Assembly (NCBI GenBank): GCA_020633055.1
Contig: JACKEJ010000004.1
Location: 744,001 to 808,000, forward strand
Direction of reading: 5' to 3'
From: Sandaracinaceae bacterium
GTDB taxonomy: Bacteria; Myxococcota_A; Polyangia; Polyangiales; Houyiibacteriaceae
Length of the DNA stretch: 64,000 bases
In this document: positions 19,334 to 27,911 of the stretch, in pieces
Position numbering within the stretch: position 1 is the first letter of the stretch
Layout: each line of letters begins with the position of its first letter
The notes under the pieces: model-generated
Database searches by the model: none
Seen by the model: only the letters and a program-made list of their open reading frames with translations
What the model was told of the DNA's origin: nothing
Position numbers and translations under genes: made by a program

Positions 19334-19690
19334 ATGTTCTCGTTCTCCCCCAGCGTCGTGCTCGTGACCCTGCTGCTCGCCCTGCCCGCGAGCGCCTGCC
19401 AAGACCCGGAGGCCAATGGCGCGGCCGTCAGCGCAGAGGGCGCGGGCCACGAGGAGCAGCAGACCAACCGCTACACCGTGAACGGCGTGGTACGCGGCAT
19501 CGATCGCGACCGCCTGAGCGTGACCATCGCGCACGAGGACGTGCCCGGCTACATGCCCGCCATGACCATGCCCTTCAGCCTGCGCGCCGCGAGCCAGGTG
19601 GACGGCCTCGACGTGGGCGACGCGGTGCGCTTCACCTTCCAGCCGGAGGCTGGCGGACGGCACGTGGTCGTCGAGATCGCGAAGCGCTGA
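19334..19690 (+). CDS. CusF-like copper-binding lipoprotein
   Basis: A 118-residue exported protein. A signal peptide ends in ALPASAC, with the probable lipidated Cys at 22. The mature domain is a small beta-barrel with the CusF-type motif VPGYMPAMTMPF (residues 70-81), in which Met residues would bind Cu(I) or Ag(I), and a VVRGIDRDRLSVTIAHEDVP strand before it. It would bind copper in the periplasm or at the outer membrane, for efflux or delivery. No CusCBA genes are adjacent. Instead it is followed 3 bp later by a sufE-like gene, hinting that copper protection and Fe-S repair are co-expressed. Confidence 0.85.
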   Translation: MFSFSPSVVLVTLLLALPASACQDPEANGAAVSAEGAGHEEQQTNRYTVNGVVRGIDRDRLSVTIAHEDVPGYMPAMTMPFSLRAASQVDGLDVGDAVRFTFQPEAGGRHVVVEIAKR

Positions 19691-19693
19691 GCC

Positions 19694-20119
19694 GTGGGCG
19701 CGCAGAACCCCATCGGCGTGGACCTCCCGGAGCTGCTCGAGAACTTCGAGTTCCTGGACGACTGGATGGAGCGCTACCGCTACATCATCGAGCTGGGCAA
19801 GCGCCTGCCGGAGCTACCCGAGGCGCAGCGCACGGCCGAGAACAAGGTGCTGGGGTGTCAGAGCCAGGTGTGGCTCGTGACCTCCGAGAGCGACGACCCG
19901 GACGTGATGGTGTTCGAGGCGGACTCCGACGCGCACATCGTGCGCGGCCTGGTGGCCATCTTGCTGGTGATGTTCAGCGGCAAGACGCGCGCCGAGATCG
20001 CGGCGCTGGACCCGCGCCCCACGTTCGCCGAGCTGGGCCTCGACCAGCACCTGAGCCAGGGGCGCAGCAACGGGCTGCTGTCCATGGTGGGTCGCATCAA
20101 GGCGCTGGCGGCCGCGTGA
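19694..20119 (+). CDS. SufE-family cysteine desulfuration protein
   Basis: Accepts persulfide sulfur from a SufS/CsdA cysteine desulfurase and passes it to Fe-S scaffold proteins. The 141-residue protein has the active-site Cys55 in NKVLGCQSQVWL and the downstream DAHIVRGLVAILLVMFSGKT block of the family. The start is GTG at 19694, 3 bp after the CusF-like stop, which argues for co-transcription. No SufS, SufBCD or CsdA gene is in the window, so the desulfurase partner must be elsewhere. It may be SufE or CsdE; the two cannot be told apart by eye. Confidence 0.93.
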   Translation: MGAQNPIGVDLPELLENFEFLDDWMERYRYIIELGKRLPELPEAQRTAENKVLGCQSQVWLVTSESDDPDVMVFEADSDAHIVRGLVAILLVMFSGKTRAEIAALDPRPTFAELGLDQHLSQGRSNGLLSMVGRIKALAAA

Positions 20120-20134
20120 GGACTCGCGCGTAGC

Positions 20135-20755
20135 TCACTTCGCGCAGGCTGCGTAGTACGCGACCACGCGCGGGTCGCTGGCGATGCGCTCGTTGTGCTT
20201 GGTGAGGGCGGGCGAGAGCTCGGTCACGAAGCTGGCGGGGATGTGGTCGAGCGTGCCCTTGAGCAAGCTGCGCAGCTGCACGAACACCTTGAGGTCCGCC
20301 ACCGTCAGGCGGCCATCCGCGAAGTACTCGCCGCCCCCGCGCGCGAGCAGCACGTCGAGGCCCTTGATCAGCGTGGTCAGTGGGCCCTTGGCGAGGGCCT
20401 CGCGGGCCTCACGCAGCGCGTCGCCCTTGAGGCCGAAGGTGCGCACCACCTGGTTCGCGATGTCCTCGACCGCGTCCATGACCTCGTCGCAGTAGAGAGC
20501 CTGGAGGAGGTCCTCCGGGTAGAGCCCGGCCAGGCGGCCGACGTAGCGGTTGAGCGCGTTCGACTGCGTCACCTCGGCGCCGTCGATGGTCAGCACGGGC
20601 ACCGCGTTGAAGCGCAGCGACGCGCGCTTCTGGCCAAACTCGGCGAACGACCAGCGCTCGTCCTCGAAGGGGATGCCGCCGAGACAGAACGCCAGCCGGA
20701 TGGACTCGGCGCGGCCGCCGTGGACGTCGAAGTAGGTGAGCTTGTAGTGGGTCAT
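20135..20755 (-). CDS. Glutathione S-transferase, sigma-like
   Basis: A 206-residue cytosolic GST. The thioredoxin-like N-terminal domain starts KLTYFDVHGGRAESIRLAF, with a Tyr near residue 8 suited to activating glutathione. VPVLTIDGAEVTQSNALNRYVG carries the cis-Pro and the glutathione-binding QS pair. The all-helical C-terminal half includes FADGRLTVADLKVFVQL with the conserved N-capping motif. The pattern is closest to sigma-class GSTs (prostaglandin D synthase-like). It is downstream of an alpha/beta hydrolase on the same strand (90-bp gap) and convergent with the sufE-like gene. Confidence 0.92.
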   Translation of the reverse strand: MTHYKLTYFDVHGGRAESIRLAFCLGGIPFEDERWSFAEFGQKRASLRFNAVPVLTIDGAEVTQSNALNRYVGRLAGLYPEDLLQALYCDEVMDAVEDIANQVVRTFGLKGDALREAREALAKGPLTTLIKGLDVLLARGGGEYFADGRLTVADLKVFVQLRSLLKGTLDHIPASFVTELSPALTKHNERIASDPRVVAYYAACAK

Positions 20756-20845
20756 GGGCAGCGTGTCTCCGAGAGAGGGAAGGCGCGCACGCTGCCACGA
20801 CTCGCGCCCGGGGCGCCAGCGCCAGCAATGCGGACCGTAGGCGCG

Positions 20846-21721
20846 CTACTCGGCCGCGACGGCAGAGGCCCCGTGGGACAGCTCGCGCACGTGCGTGAGG
20901 ATGCTGGCCGGCGCTTCGCACGTGACCATGTGGCCCACGCCCGGCAGCCAGATGTTGCGCGCGTTGGGGATGTCGCGCCCCAAGCGCTGCGAGTGCCAGG
21001 GCTTGCACGTCTTGTCGCGCTCCCCGCACAGCACGATGGTGGGTACGGTGATGCGGCCCAGGTTGGGATACCAGTCCTCGTCCATCTGCGCGCGCAGGAT
21101 GGGCAGAGAGCGCTGCATGTCGTGCTCCAGCATGCCGAGGCGGTTCTGCTCCACGTACTCGTCCGGGGCCCAGTCGCCGAAGATGGTGCGCGACATGAGC
21201 CGGCCCAGCTGCGGCTGCTTGATGAGCTGGGCCATGATGCCCAGCTGCAGCAGCGGGATCTGGAGCTGGTTCTGCAGGCTGCCCTCGGCCACGCGGCCGC
21301 CGTGCGCACCCACCAGCAAGAGGCCGCGCAGGCGCTCGCGCACGACGTCGGTGTGTGTCTGCGCGAAGACGAGCGAGAGGAAACCGCCCATGCTGTGCCC
21401 CACTAGCACCGCGTCGCGCAGGTCGAAGTGCTCGAGCACCGCCACGTAGTCGCCCGCCATGGCGACCGAGGTCAGTCCGTCGCGCCCCAGCGACGAGGCG
21501 CCGTGCGCGCGCTGATCGAAATTGGTCACCCGGAAGCCGGCCTCGACCAATTGGCGCTGCACGATGGCCCAGTCGCGCTCGCTGCCCATGTAGCCGTGCG
21601 CCAGGAGCACGTCGGGCCCTGACCCCGCGCGCCGCGCGTGGAGGCGCGTGCCATCGGGGCGGGGGATCCACTCGGAGTCACCGAGCATGGGGAGGTCGAG
21701 GCGGGGCAGGCTGTGGGGCAT
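20846..21721 (-). CDS. Alpha/beta-fold hydrolase
   Basis: A 291-residue hydrolase of the haloperoxidase/epoxide-hydrolase-like type, without a signal peptide. Visible features are the oxyanion region LLAHGYMGSERDW, the nucleophile elbow VGHSMGG, the acid in LCGERDKTCKPWHS and the His in LPGVGHMVTCEAP. The substrate is unknown; esters or lactones are possible. ATG 21721 is the first start in frame and gives a natural N-terminus. A GST follows on the same strand, which may suggest detoxification, but the gap is large enough for separate control. Confidence 0.9.
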   Translation of the reverse strand: MPHSLPRLDLPMLGDSEWIPRPDGTRLHARRAGSGPDVLLAHGYMGSERDWAIVQRQLVEAGFRVTNFDQRAHGASSLGRDGLTSVAMAGDYVAVLEHFDLRDAVLVGHSMGGFLSLVFAQTHTDVVRERLRGLLLVGAHGGRVAEGSLQNQLQIPLLQLGIMAQLIKQPQLGRLMSRTIFGDWAPDEYVEQNRLGMLEHDMQRSLPILRAQMDEDWYPNLGRITVPTIVLCGERDKTCKPWHSQRLGRDIPNARNIWLPGVGHMVTCEAPASILTHVRELSHGASAVAAE

Positions 21722-21824
21722 GAGGACTCTCGGGGCTGGGCGCCGCTGGGGGCATTCAGGGGGAGTGCCTGGTGGTAGAGAAGCTGGGTCGTCAGAGGCG
21801 GCCCAGAGACGTGACGTGCAGCCG

Positions 21825-23294
21825 CTACGCCGCGAAGAGCGCGTCGAGCTGCTGAACGAGGGCTGTGCGCAACGCGCTCTCCGAGGATGACGTGAATAGG
21901 CCCGGCAGGCGATAGAGGAACGGGCTCATCTCCACTTCGTAGCCACCGAGCGCGTGGTCCTCTGCTGGAGGGATGTAGCCGAGCATGCCGTTGGCGTAGC
22001 CCACGACCAGCGTGCGGGCGGCGGGCGATGCCGCCTTGATGCGCTGCCCGGTGGTGGTGAAGAGCTCGGCGCCGCAGGTCGTGAGGGCGACGTCGCCGAG
22101 GCGGAGGGACTGCAACGTGAGCGGCGCCACCCATGCGCCATCGGGCTCGTGCTGCGCGGTCGGGGCCCAGGGGTACATGCGGTCCAGGAGCGGGTCCGCC
22201 CAGCGCGCGGGGATGCGCGTCTGGCGGGACAGCTCGCGGGCATGCCGGGGCAGCGCGTCCGAGCGGGGCGCGGGGGCGCGCAGGGCGGTGGTGGATGGCC
22301 GGGGCGCGCGCTGGTTGCTCCCTGGGGCGGCCGAGGCCTGATCATCCCCGAGGACCGCCGCGGCCGGATCGTCGGCGGGCACATGAAGCGCGAGTGGAAG
22401 CACCTCCAGCTGAGCGCCCACGTGCGAGCTCGCGACGGGCTCGAGCGGACCCTCGACCAGCGCGAGCGCTGCCTCGGCCACCGTGCGCCCCAGCCGCGTG
22501 ACGGCCGCGTCGCCACCGCGCAGCCAGCGGTGGTTCGGGTCCACGTCGCCGGTGGCCCCTTGGAGGAACAGCACGGTGCCCGCCCCGCGCGCCTCCATGT
22601 GGCGCCGCATCTCCCCCGGCCACTCGGCCGACGCGCGTCGGTTGAGGGGGCTGAGGATGGTCGGGTGGCAGGCGTGATTGACGAGCGTGGCCAGCGGTCG
22701 CCCGCCTTCGGCGCGCACGACGAGCACGTCCAGGTCCGGGTCCAGCGGCCCGTCGGGGTTGGTGCCGATCACGATGCGCCCGTCGGACGCGACCTCACGT
22801 CGGTTGTGACCGATGACGACGCGCCCGGTGGCGCGCCCCAGCGTGGCCGGCGCCAGCGCACGCACGGCCTCGTCGGCGGCGCTCAGCAGCTGGGCCTCGA
22901 GGTGCGCGAGGAACGCGTGCTGCGCAGGGGGTGAGGAGGCCAACGCCGAGCCCAGCGGCGAGCTGTGGCTGTGGATGCACGTCAGCGCGATCGCTTCGGG
23001 GGGGACGCCCGTGCGCTCGGCCAGCTTGGTGCGCAGGGCGCTGGCGAGCGCGTCGTGGATGGCCAGGAGGTCCATCGACGCGAGGAGCACCACGCTGCGA
23101 GCCCCCCCGCGCAGCCCTTCGCTCGCGGCAGCGCCCTGCCCTTCTCCCTCGAGGGCCAGCACCGTGAGCGAGAGGGGGTCGCGCACGCTGCGGTGCGCCC
23201 GGAAGGGGTTGGGGTAGCCGGCCAGCCACGTGCCGCGCGGCAGCTCGAGAGGGCGTCGCGCCACGCCCGCGCGCATACCGGGAGCGCTGCTCAA
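21825..23294 (-). CDS. Neutral/alkaline ceramidase-like hydrolase
   Basis: A 489-residue protein of the neutral/alkaline ceramidase N-terminal-domain family. Motifs are LTCIHSHSSP (compare THTHSGP in ceramidases), VNHACHPTILSP with likely zinc His residues, EWPGEMRRHME, and FLQGATGDVDPN (compare GDVSPN). It lacks a signal peptide and the long C-terminal immunoglobulin-like domain of secreted ceramidases, so it probably acts in the cytoplasm on an imported amide lipid or similar compound. Its start overlaps the stop of the FadL-like gene by 4 bp (ATGA at 23291-23294), so translation is coupled. The true substrate is unproven; related proteins are annotated only by similarity. Confidence 0.8.
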   Translation of the reverse strand: MSSAPGMRAGVARRPLELPRGTWLAGYPNPFRAHRSVRDPLSLTVLALEGEGQGAAASEGLRGGARSVVLLASMDLLAIHDALASALRTKLAERTGVPPEAIALTCIHSHSSPLGSALASSPPAQHAFLAHLEAQLLSAADEAVRALAPATLGRATGRVVIGHNRREVASDGRIVIGTNPDGPLDPDLDVLVVRAEGGRPLATLVNHACHPTILSPLNRRASAEWPGEMRRHMEARGAGTVLFLQGATGDVDPNHRWLRGGDAAVTRLGRTVAEAALALVEGPLEPVASSHVGAQLEVLPLALHVPADDPAAAVLGDDQASAAPGSNQRAPRPSTTALRAPAPRSDALPRHARELSRQTRIPARWADPLLDRMYPWAPTAQHEPDGAWVAPLTLQSLRLGDVALTTCGAELFTTTGQRIKAASPAARTLVVGYANGMLGYIPPAEDHALGGYEVEMSPFLYRLPGLFTSSSESALRTALVQQLDALFAA

Positions 23295-24670
23295 TGGAAC
23301 GCGAGCTCCACCTGGAGGCCGAAGCCGTACTGCCGCCCGCCAGCGGTGTAGTCACCCACGGGGTCCACCAACGAGAGCTTCTCGTGCGCGCGCTCGCTGA
23401 CCTGCGCGTAGAGGAAGTACGCGTCCACGTTGAGGTCGCCCGGGAAGCGGCGGCCCGGGCTCACGAAGGTGGCGCCGACGCCCAGGGCGAGGCTGTGGCG
23501 GTTGCTGTCGACGAAGTTGGTGCGCCCGCGCTGTGCCGGGAATGGCGAGCGCTCGAACACGTAGCCGGCCCGCGTGTGCAGCACGAACGCGTCCGTGCGG
23601 TGCGCGTCCCACTCGACGCCGACGCGGGGCACCACGATGTCGCGCAGGTTCATGGGTACAGGTGTGGTCCCGCCGATCATGGACGGGATGTCGAGCATGA
23701 TGCCCGGCGGCAGCTCCACGTTGAGCAGCAGCTCCTCCGTGCTGATGAGGCTCGGGTGCTTGGACCAGTCCACCCAGCTGACGTCGAGGCTGACGCGCAG
23801 CGCCTCGATGGGGCGCGCGGCGACGCCGACCACGAGCTGCTGCGGGATGTATGCGCCCACGCTGCGGGAGACGAGCTCGAAGCTGACCGGGAAGGCCGGA
23901 CCGAGGCCCGTGAGGCCGCCCTCCACGCGTGCGGTGAGCTGGTCGCGCAGCGCGAGCGCCCCGCGCCAGGTGACGCCAATCGAGAGCCAGTCGAGGGGGC
24001 GCACCTGGGCGCCGGCTTGGAAGGCGCGGCTGCTGAGCAGGTCGCCCTGCAGCTGGTGGGTGAGCCGCGTCTGCGAGGTGCGGAGGAAGTTGATGTCCCC
24101 GACGATGTCGAGCTCCATGGTGGACGCGGACTGGAACGTGACGCCCACGCCGACGTTGAGCCACGGCACCAGCTGGAGCGCCAGGTTGGTGGCCAGGTAG
24201 ACCTTGTGCGGGCGGCTGTCGTAGAGCGTCCAGAAGGGGCGCGAGGGGAGCGAGGAGCGCGTGCGGTTGATGCGCTGGTCGGGCAGATGAACGGCCAGAC
24301 CAAACGCGAGGCGCACGCTGCCGATGGCGGCCGGCGCGACGATGCCGAGGTTGAGCCCGCTGATGCGCTCGACGTGGCTGTTCACGTCGTTGATGTGCAG
24401 GTCCGAGCTGAGCGACGCGTAGGAGAGCGAGAGGCGCAGCCCCGGGCTGCCCACGAGCCCGGCCGGGTTGTAGTAGTTGGCCCCGCCGTCCTGTACGTCC
24501 GCGGCCACGGCGCCCCCGAGCGCGATGTTGCGGGCGCCGAAGCCGAGCAGGTCGGCGGGCGTCGCGTGGGCCGTGACGGGGACGCCGAGGGCGACCCCCA
24601 GCAGGGCGGCGCCGAGGACGACGAGAGACAAGCGTGCCCGCCCAGGCTCGAACGTGAGCGGGGAGCGCAC
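23291..24670 (-). CDS. FadL/OMPP1-type outer-membrane transport protein (second of pair)
   Basis: A 14-strand-type outer-membrane barrel for hydrophobic compounds. After the signal peptide (LVVLGAALLGVALGVPVTAHA) the mature N-terminus TPADLLGFGARNIALGGA matches the FadL hatch, with NYYNPAGL the typical next motif. The chain ends in aromatic FGLQVELAFH, as barrel proteins do. GTG 24670 gives a normal signal peptide; an alternative GTG at 24760 would add 30 Arg-rich residues and overlap the upstream gene by 7 bp, with GGGAGG just upstream. It overlaps the ceramidase-like gene by 4 bp. It likely brings lipids or hydrocarbons across the outer membrane. Confidence 0.85.
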   Translation of the reverse strand: MRSPLTFEPGRARLSLVVLGAALLGVALGVPVTAHATPADLLGFGARNIALGGAVAADVQDGGANYYNPAGLVGSPGLRLSLSYASLSSDLHINDVNSHVERISGLNLGIVAPAAIGSVRLAFGLAVHLPDQRINRTRSSLPSRPFWTLYDSRPHKVYLATNLALQLVPWLNVGVGVTFQSASTMELDIVGDINFLRTSQTRLTHQLQGDLLSSRAFQAGAQVRPLDWLSIGVTWRGALALRDQLTARVEGGLTGLGPAFPVSFELVSRSVGAYIPQQLVVGVAARPIEALRVSLDVSWVDWSKHPSLISTEELLLNVELPPGIMLDIPSMIGGTTPVPMNLRDIVVPRVGVEWDAHRTDAFVLHTRAGYVFERSPFPAQRGRTNFVDSNRHSLALGVGATFVSPGRRFPGDLNVDAYFLYAQVSERAHEKLSLVDPVGDYTAGGRQYGFGLQVELAFH

Positions 24671-24753
24671 GACGCACGCAGCGCCTCCACGTACATGCCG
24701 GGGAGGCCGCTGGACCGGCCGGCGCTCGGCGCGATGCGATCGACGGGCGGCGC

Positions 24754-26106
24754 TCACCACTCGAGGCCTCCCGTCCAGCCGAGAGCGAGGATCCAGCCTT
24801 CGCTGCGCATGTGGGGTCCCGTGTCGCTCGGCGAGACGGCGTCGGCCGAGATGCTGTGCGTGCGCGCGCCGATGCGCTGCGCCTGCGCGAAGAGGTCGAA
24901 GCGCACCAGCGGCTCGTGGCGCGTCTGCCAGCGGATGCCGGTGCCGGCGGTGAGCACGTAGCGGTGCCCGTCCAGGTAGCGCACGGGCAGCAGCACGGGG
25001 CGGCCGTTCGGGTCGAGGCGCACCTGCCCCGTGCTGTCACGTCCCGGCTCGAAGCCTGCGCGCGGGGCTGGAGTGGGGTCGAAGGCGAAGCCCCCGCGCA
25101 GGGTGGCCGAGAGAGCCTCGTCGCCCGTGCGCCACTCGGCGGCGATGCGCGGCGAGACGGTGTCCCGGAAGCGCGGTTCGGGCGGCTCGAAGCTGTCCTC
25201 GGTGGTGCGCTGCGGGGCCCCCGTCCAGGCGGACCAGCGGCGATACGTGAGGTTCGCGACGAGCATCAGGCTCGGCACCGGGAAGAACGAGACCTCGGCG
25301 GTGAGCGTGTGCGGGTCGAAGTGCGCGAGCGCGTCGATGGTGAGCGCGGGCAGCGCGATGGGCAGATCGTTGACCTGCACGTCGAGCGCGACGTCCGTGC
25401 GCAGCTCGCCGCGGTAGGTGACGCCCAGGGCCCAGCGCTCCCGCTGGTACTGCACGCCCAGCACGGGCGAGAAGCTGGTGGTCAGCTGCACCTCGGTCAC
25501 GGAGGCAAAGTCGCCGCTCGGGTCCAGCTCGACGATCAAGCGCCCCAGGTTCTGCGCCATGGCCGAGACGCCGCCGCCGATGCGTAGGCCGGGCACCCAG
25601 CGGTCGAGGTTGATGCCGGCCGCCATCTGCAGCGCGACGACCTGCGCGCGGTCGACCACGGGCCACTGCGGGGAGTCCACGAACAGGACGTTGTTGCGCA
25701 GCACCGTGTTGGTGGGCGTGAAGAAGCCGGCGCCGATGACGAAGACGTTCTCGAGCTCGTCGGTGAAGGGCAGGGGCAGCTGGAAGCCGATGGTCATGCC
25801 CTGCGACGCGTCGGTGGGCATGATGTCGCCGTCCAGCCGGAGGCGATAGGCCCCGCCCGTGAGCCCGAGCACCAGCGCCATGCGCCGCGCCCCAGCGAGC
25901 CCGGCGGGTTTGGCGAACACGGCCTCGAAGTCGTCCACGTAGGACGCGCCGGTCATCGCCATACCAGGCGTGCGCGCGCCGAAGCCGAAGATGTCCTGCG
26001 GCGTGGCGTGAGCAGACGGTGGCGCAGCGAGCGTGACGGAGGCACACGCGCAGAGCAGCACGAGCGCGCGTCGCGTTGCGCGGAGGGCTGGGGGGGAGAG
26101 GAACAT
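24754..26106 (-). CDS. FadL/OMPP1-type outer-membrane transport protein (first of pair)
   Basis: Paralogue of the next gene, 450 residues. The signal peptide ends APPSAHA (residue 34), and the mature N-terminus TPQDIFGFGARTPGMAMTGA parallels TPADLLGFGARNIALGGA of its neighbour. FAKPAGLAGARRMALVLGL follows where FadL proteins have NPA, and the barrel closes with aromatic GWILALGWTGGLEW. ATG 26106 is chosen for the signal peptide. It leads a three-gene unit with the second FadL-like protein and the ceramidase-like enzyme, and is divergent from an alpha/beta hydrolase across a 179-bp gap with AT-rich direct repeats. Confidence 0.85.
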   Translation of the reverse strand: MFLSPPALRATRRALVLLCACASVTLAAPPSAHATPQDIFGFGARTPGMAMTGASYVDDFEAVFAKPAGLAGARRMALVLGLTGGAYRLRLDGDIMPTDASQGMTIGFQLPLPFTDELENVFVIGAGFFTPTNTVLRNNVLFVDSPQWPVVDRAQVVALQMAAGINLDRWVPGLRIGGGVSAMAQNLGRLIVELDPSGDFASVTEVQLTTSFSPVLGVQYQRERWALGVTYRGELRTDVALDVQVNDLPIALPALTIDALAHFDPHTLTAEVSFFPVPSLMLVANLTYRRWSAWTGAPQRTTEDSFEPPEPRFRDTVSPRIAAEWRTGDEALSATLRGGFAFDPTPAPRAGFEPGRDSTGQVRLDPNGRPVLLPVRYLDGHRYVLTAGTGIRWQTRHEPLVRFDLFAQAQRIGARTHSISADAVSPSDTGPHMRSEGWILALGWTGGLEW

Positions 26107-26158
26107 CGACGCGCGCGAGGCTACGCGACCACGGCACGCAACTCCACCCATGTGCGGC

Positions 26159-26178
26159 GAATAATCGAGGAATAATCG
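26159..26178. promoter_or_regulatory. Direct repeat GAATAATCG, 11-bp period, in divergent gap
   Basis: GAATAATCG occurs at 26159-26167 and 26170-26178, one helical turn apart, in the gap between the FadL operon and a divergent hydrolase gene. It stands out as AT-rich in a GC-rich region. Same-face direct repeats of this spacing are typical of dimeric response-regulator sites. Function is inferred. Confidence 0.45.
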
Positions 26179-26285
26179 TGGTTCCACGTGCCTCGCTCCG
26201 TTGGCTCGGTCCTCCGCGACGTTGGAGGCGAGCAGTACGCGATCTCGTTCGAGCGCGTTGTCGTGAACCCAGCCACGGGACCCAG

Positions 26286-27014
26286 ATGCTACAGAGCCAC
26301 GTGGTCTCCCATCCGTCGCTCGTCTTGTTGCCCGGAATGGACGGCACCGGGATGCTCTTCGAGCCATTGCTGGACGCGCTCCCAGCGGACGTCAGCGCAA
26401 GGGTCGTGCGCTACCCGACCGACGCGTCGCTGTCCTATGAGGCGCTCGTGACGCGCGTGCTGGCGCAGCTGGCGGACGACGAGCCTTTCGTGCTGGTGGC
26501 CGAGTCGTTCTCGGGGCCCATCGCGCTACGCGTGGCGGCGACGCGACCCGCGGGGCTGCGCGCCATCGTGCTGTGCGCGTCGTTCGCGATCAGTCCCGTC
26601 CCCGTGCCGGCTGCCCTGGCGAAGGTGGCGCGGCCGAGGCTGCTGCGGGCCGCGCCGTTCTCGCTGCAGGCGCCGATCATGCTCGGGGCCGGCGCTGACG
26701 CACCCCTGCGCGGATTGCTGCGAAGCGCACTCGAGGCGGTCTCGCCCAACGTGCTCGCGTTCCGCATCGGGGAGGTGCTGCGCGTAGACGTGACGGACGC
26801 GCTCGCGGCCTGCCCGGTGCCGCTCCTGTACCTGCGCGCCACGCGCGACCGCTTGGTCAGCGCACGCAGCCGCGACCACGTCGTCGCGCACCAACCGCGC
26901 GCTTCGGTCGTCGACATCGACGGGCCGCACCTGCTGCTGCAGCGCAGGCCAGCGGAATGCTGGCGGGCCATGGTCGCGTTTCTGGACGACAGGCTGGACG
27001 CGCAGCCAAGCTGA
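26286..27014 (+). CDS. Alpha/beta-fold hydrolase (esterase/lipase-like)
   Basis: A 242-residue hydrolase without a signal peptide. It starts with SLVLLPGMDGTGMLFEPLL (oxyanion region). The nucleophile elbow reads VAESFSG, that is Ala-x-Ser-x-Ser instead of the usual Gly-x-Ser-x-Gly. The acid is in YLRATRDRLVS and the His in IDGPHLLLQRRP. The ATG at 26286 removes 70 non-conserved residues of the open frame. It faces the FadL-FadL-ceramidase unit, so it may hydrolyse an imported lipid ester; this is inference. The membrane-protein gene 18 bp downstream is probably co-transcribed. Confidence 0.85.
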   Translation: MLQSHVVSHPSLVLLPGMDGTGMLFEPLLDALPADVSARVVRYPTDASLSYEALVTRVLAQLADDEPFVLVAESFSGPIALRVAATRPAGLRAIVLCASFAISPVPVPAALAKVARPRLLRAAPFSLQAPIMLGAGADAPLRGLLRSALEAVSPNVLAFRIGEVLRVDVTDALAACPVPLLYLRATRDRLVSARSRDHVVAHQPRASVVDIDGPHLLLQRRPAECWRAMVAFLDDRLDAQPS

Positions 27015-27032
27015 CCACTCCCCGAGGGCCCC

Positions 27033-27911
27033 ATGCAGAACGACTTCACGATCGCGCCGCGTTTCTACGACGGCTCGCTGCGGCCACTGTCCGCCACCGA
27101 GACGCTGGAGCTCTGGCTGCTGCAGCTGGGGCTGATGCTCCTGGGGACGTACTTCGCCGTGGGCGTGCTCACCGAAACGCCCTACGCGTGGCCGCTGCTG
27201 ATGGGGCCAGGCCCGTTTTTCGCGGTGTTGTGCGTGTACCTGGGCTGTCAGCTGCAGCGACGCACGCCGCACCTGTACGCCCTGGTGCGCTTCGTGACGC
27301 TGTTCAGCGTGCCCTACGCGGGCCTCGCGCTCGCCCGGGGTCACTTGCAGGAAGGCACGGAAGCGGCCACCTGGCACATCGGCTACCTGCCGCCGCTCCT
27401 GCTCGCTGGGACCCTGGCGCTGCGCCTGCACGCGTGGCGGCGCCTGTTCGATTCCGCCTATGAAGACGGGATGGACGAGGGCGGCGCCTTGCTGCTGGAG
27501 CTGTTCGCCGGGGTGGGCGCGTGGTGCGCCGTGGTGTGTGGTGTGGCGTGGGCGCCGCAGCTGCGGGAGTGGGCCTTCGCGCAGCCCAGCGGTGGCCGGC
27601 TGGTCCCGATGCCCGCCTACACCGTCACCCTGTTGCGGCTGATGTTCGTGCCGGCGCTGATCTCCGCGGGGGTGGGCGCGGCGCTATACGTGCGCCGGGC
27701 CTCGCGCGGTGCGACGACCGCCGCGCTCGTGTTCGTCTTGGGGATAGCCACGATCCACGCCGTCATGCTGGCGGCCTTCGCCAACGACGGGTGGTCCATG
27801 GCGTCGGGAGTCCTCTGGTCGCTGGTGTTGCTGGGGTTCGCCCAGCACATCTTCCGCCGGGGCGTGGGGCGCAGCTCGGCTTGGGCGGACGCAGCCCCGA
27901 GCGTGTTCTAG
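27033..27911 (+). CDS. Multi-pass membrane protein of unknown function
   Basis: A 292-residue integral membrane protein, family not recognised. It begins with about 28 cytoplasmic residues and then has about six hydrophobic segments, for example LWLLQLGLMLLGTYFAVGVL, LLLAGTLALRLHAW, LLLELFAGVGAWCAVVCGVA and LVFVLGIATIHAVMLAAF. There are no motifs suggesting a transporter or enzyme. The 18-bp gap after the alpha/beta hydrolase gene indicates one transcript. The length and helix count loosely recall Yip1-like proteins, but I see no convincing signature. Confidence 0.7.
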   Translation: MQNDFTIAPRFYDGSLRPLSATETLELWLLQLGLMLLGTYFAVGVLTETPYAWPLLMGPGPFFAVLCVYLGCQLQRRTPHLYALVRFVTLFSVPYAGLALARGHLQEGTEAATWHIGYLPPLLLAGTLALRLHAWRRLFDSAYEDGMDEGGALLLELFAGVGAWCAVVCGVAWAPQLREWAFAQPSGGRLVPMPAYTVTLLRLMFVPALISAGVGAALYVRRASRGATTAALVFVLGIATIHAVMLAAFANDGWSMASGVLWSLVLLGFAQHIFRRGVGRSSAWADAAPSVF

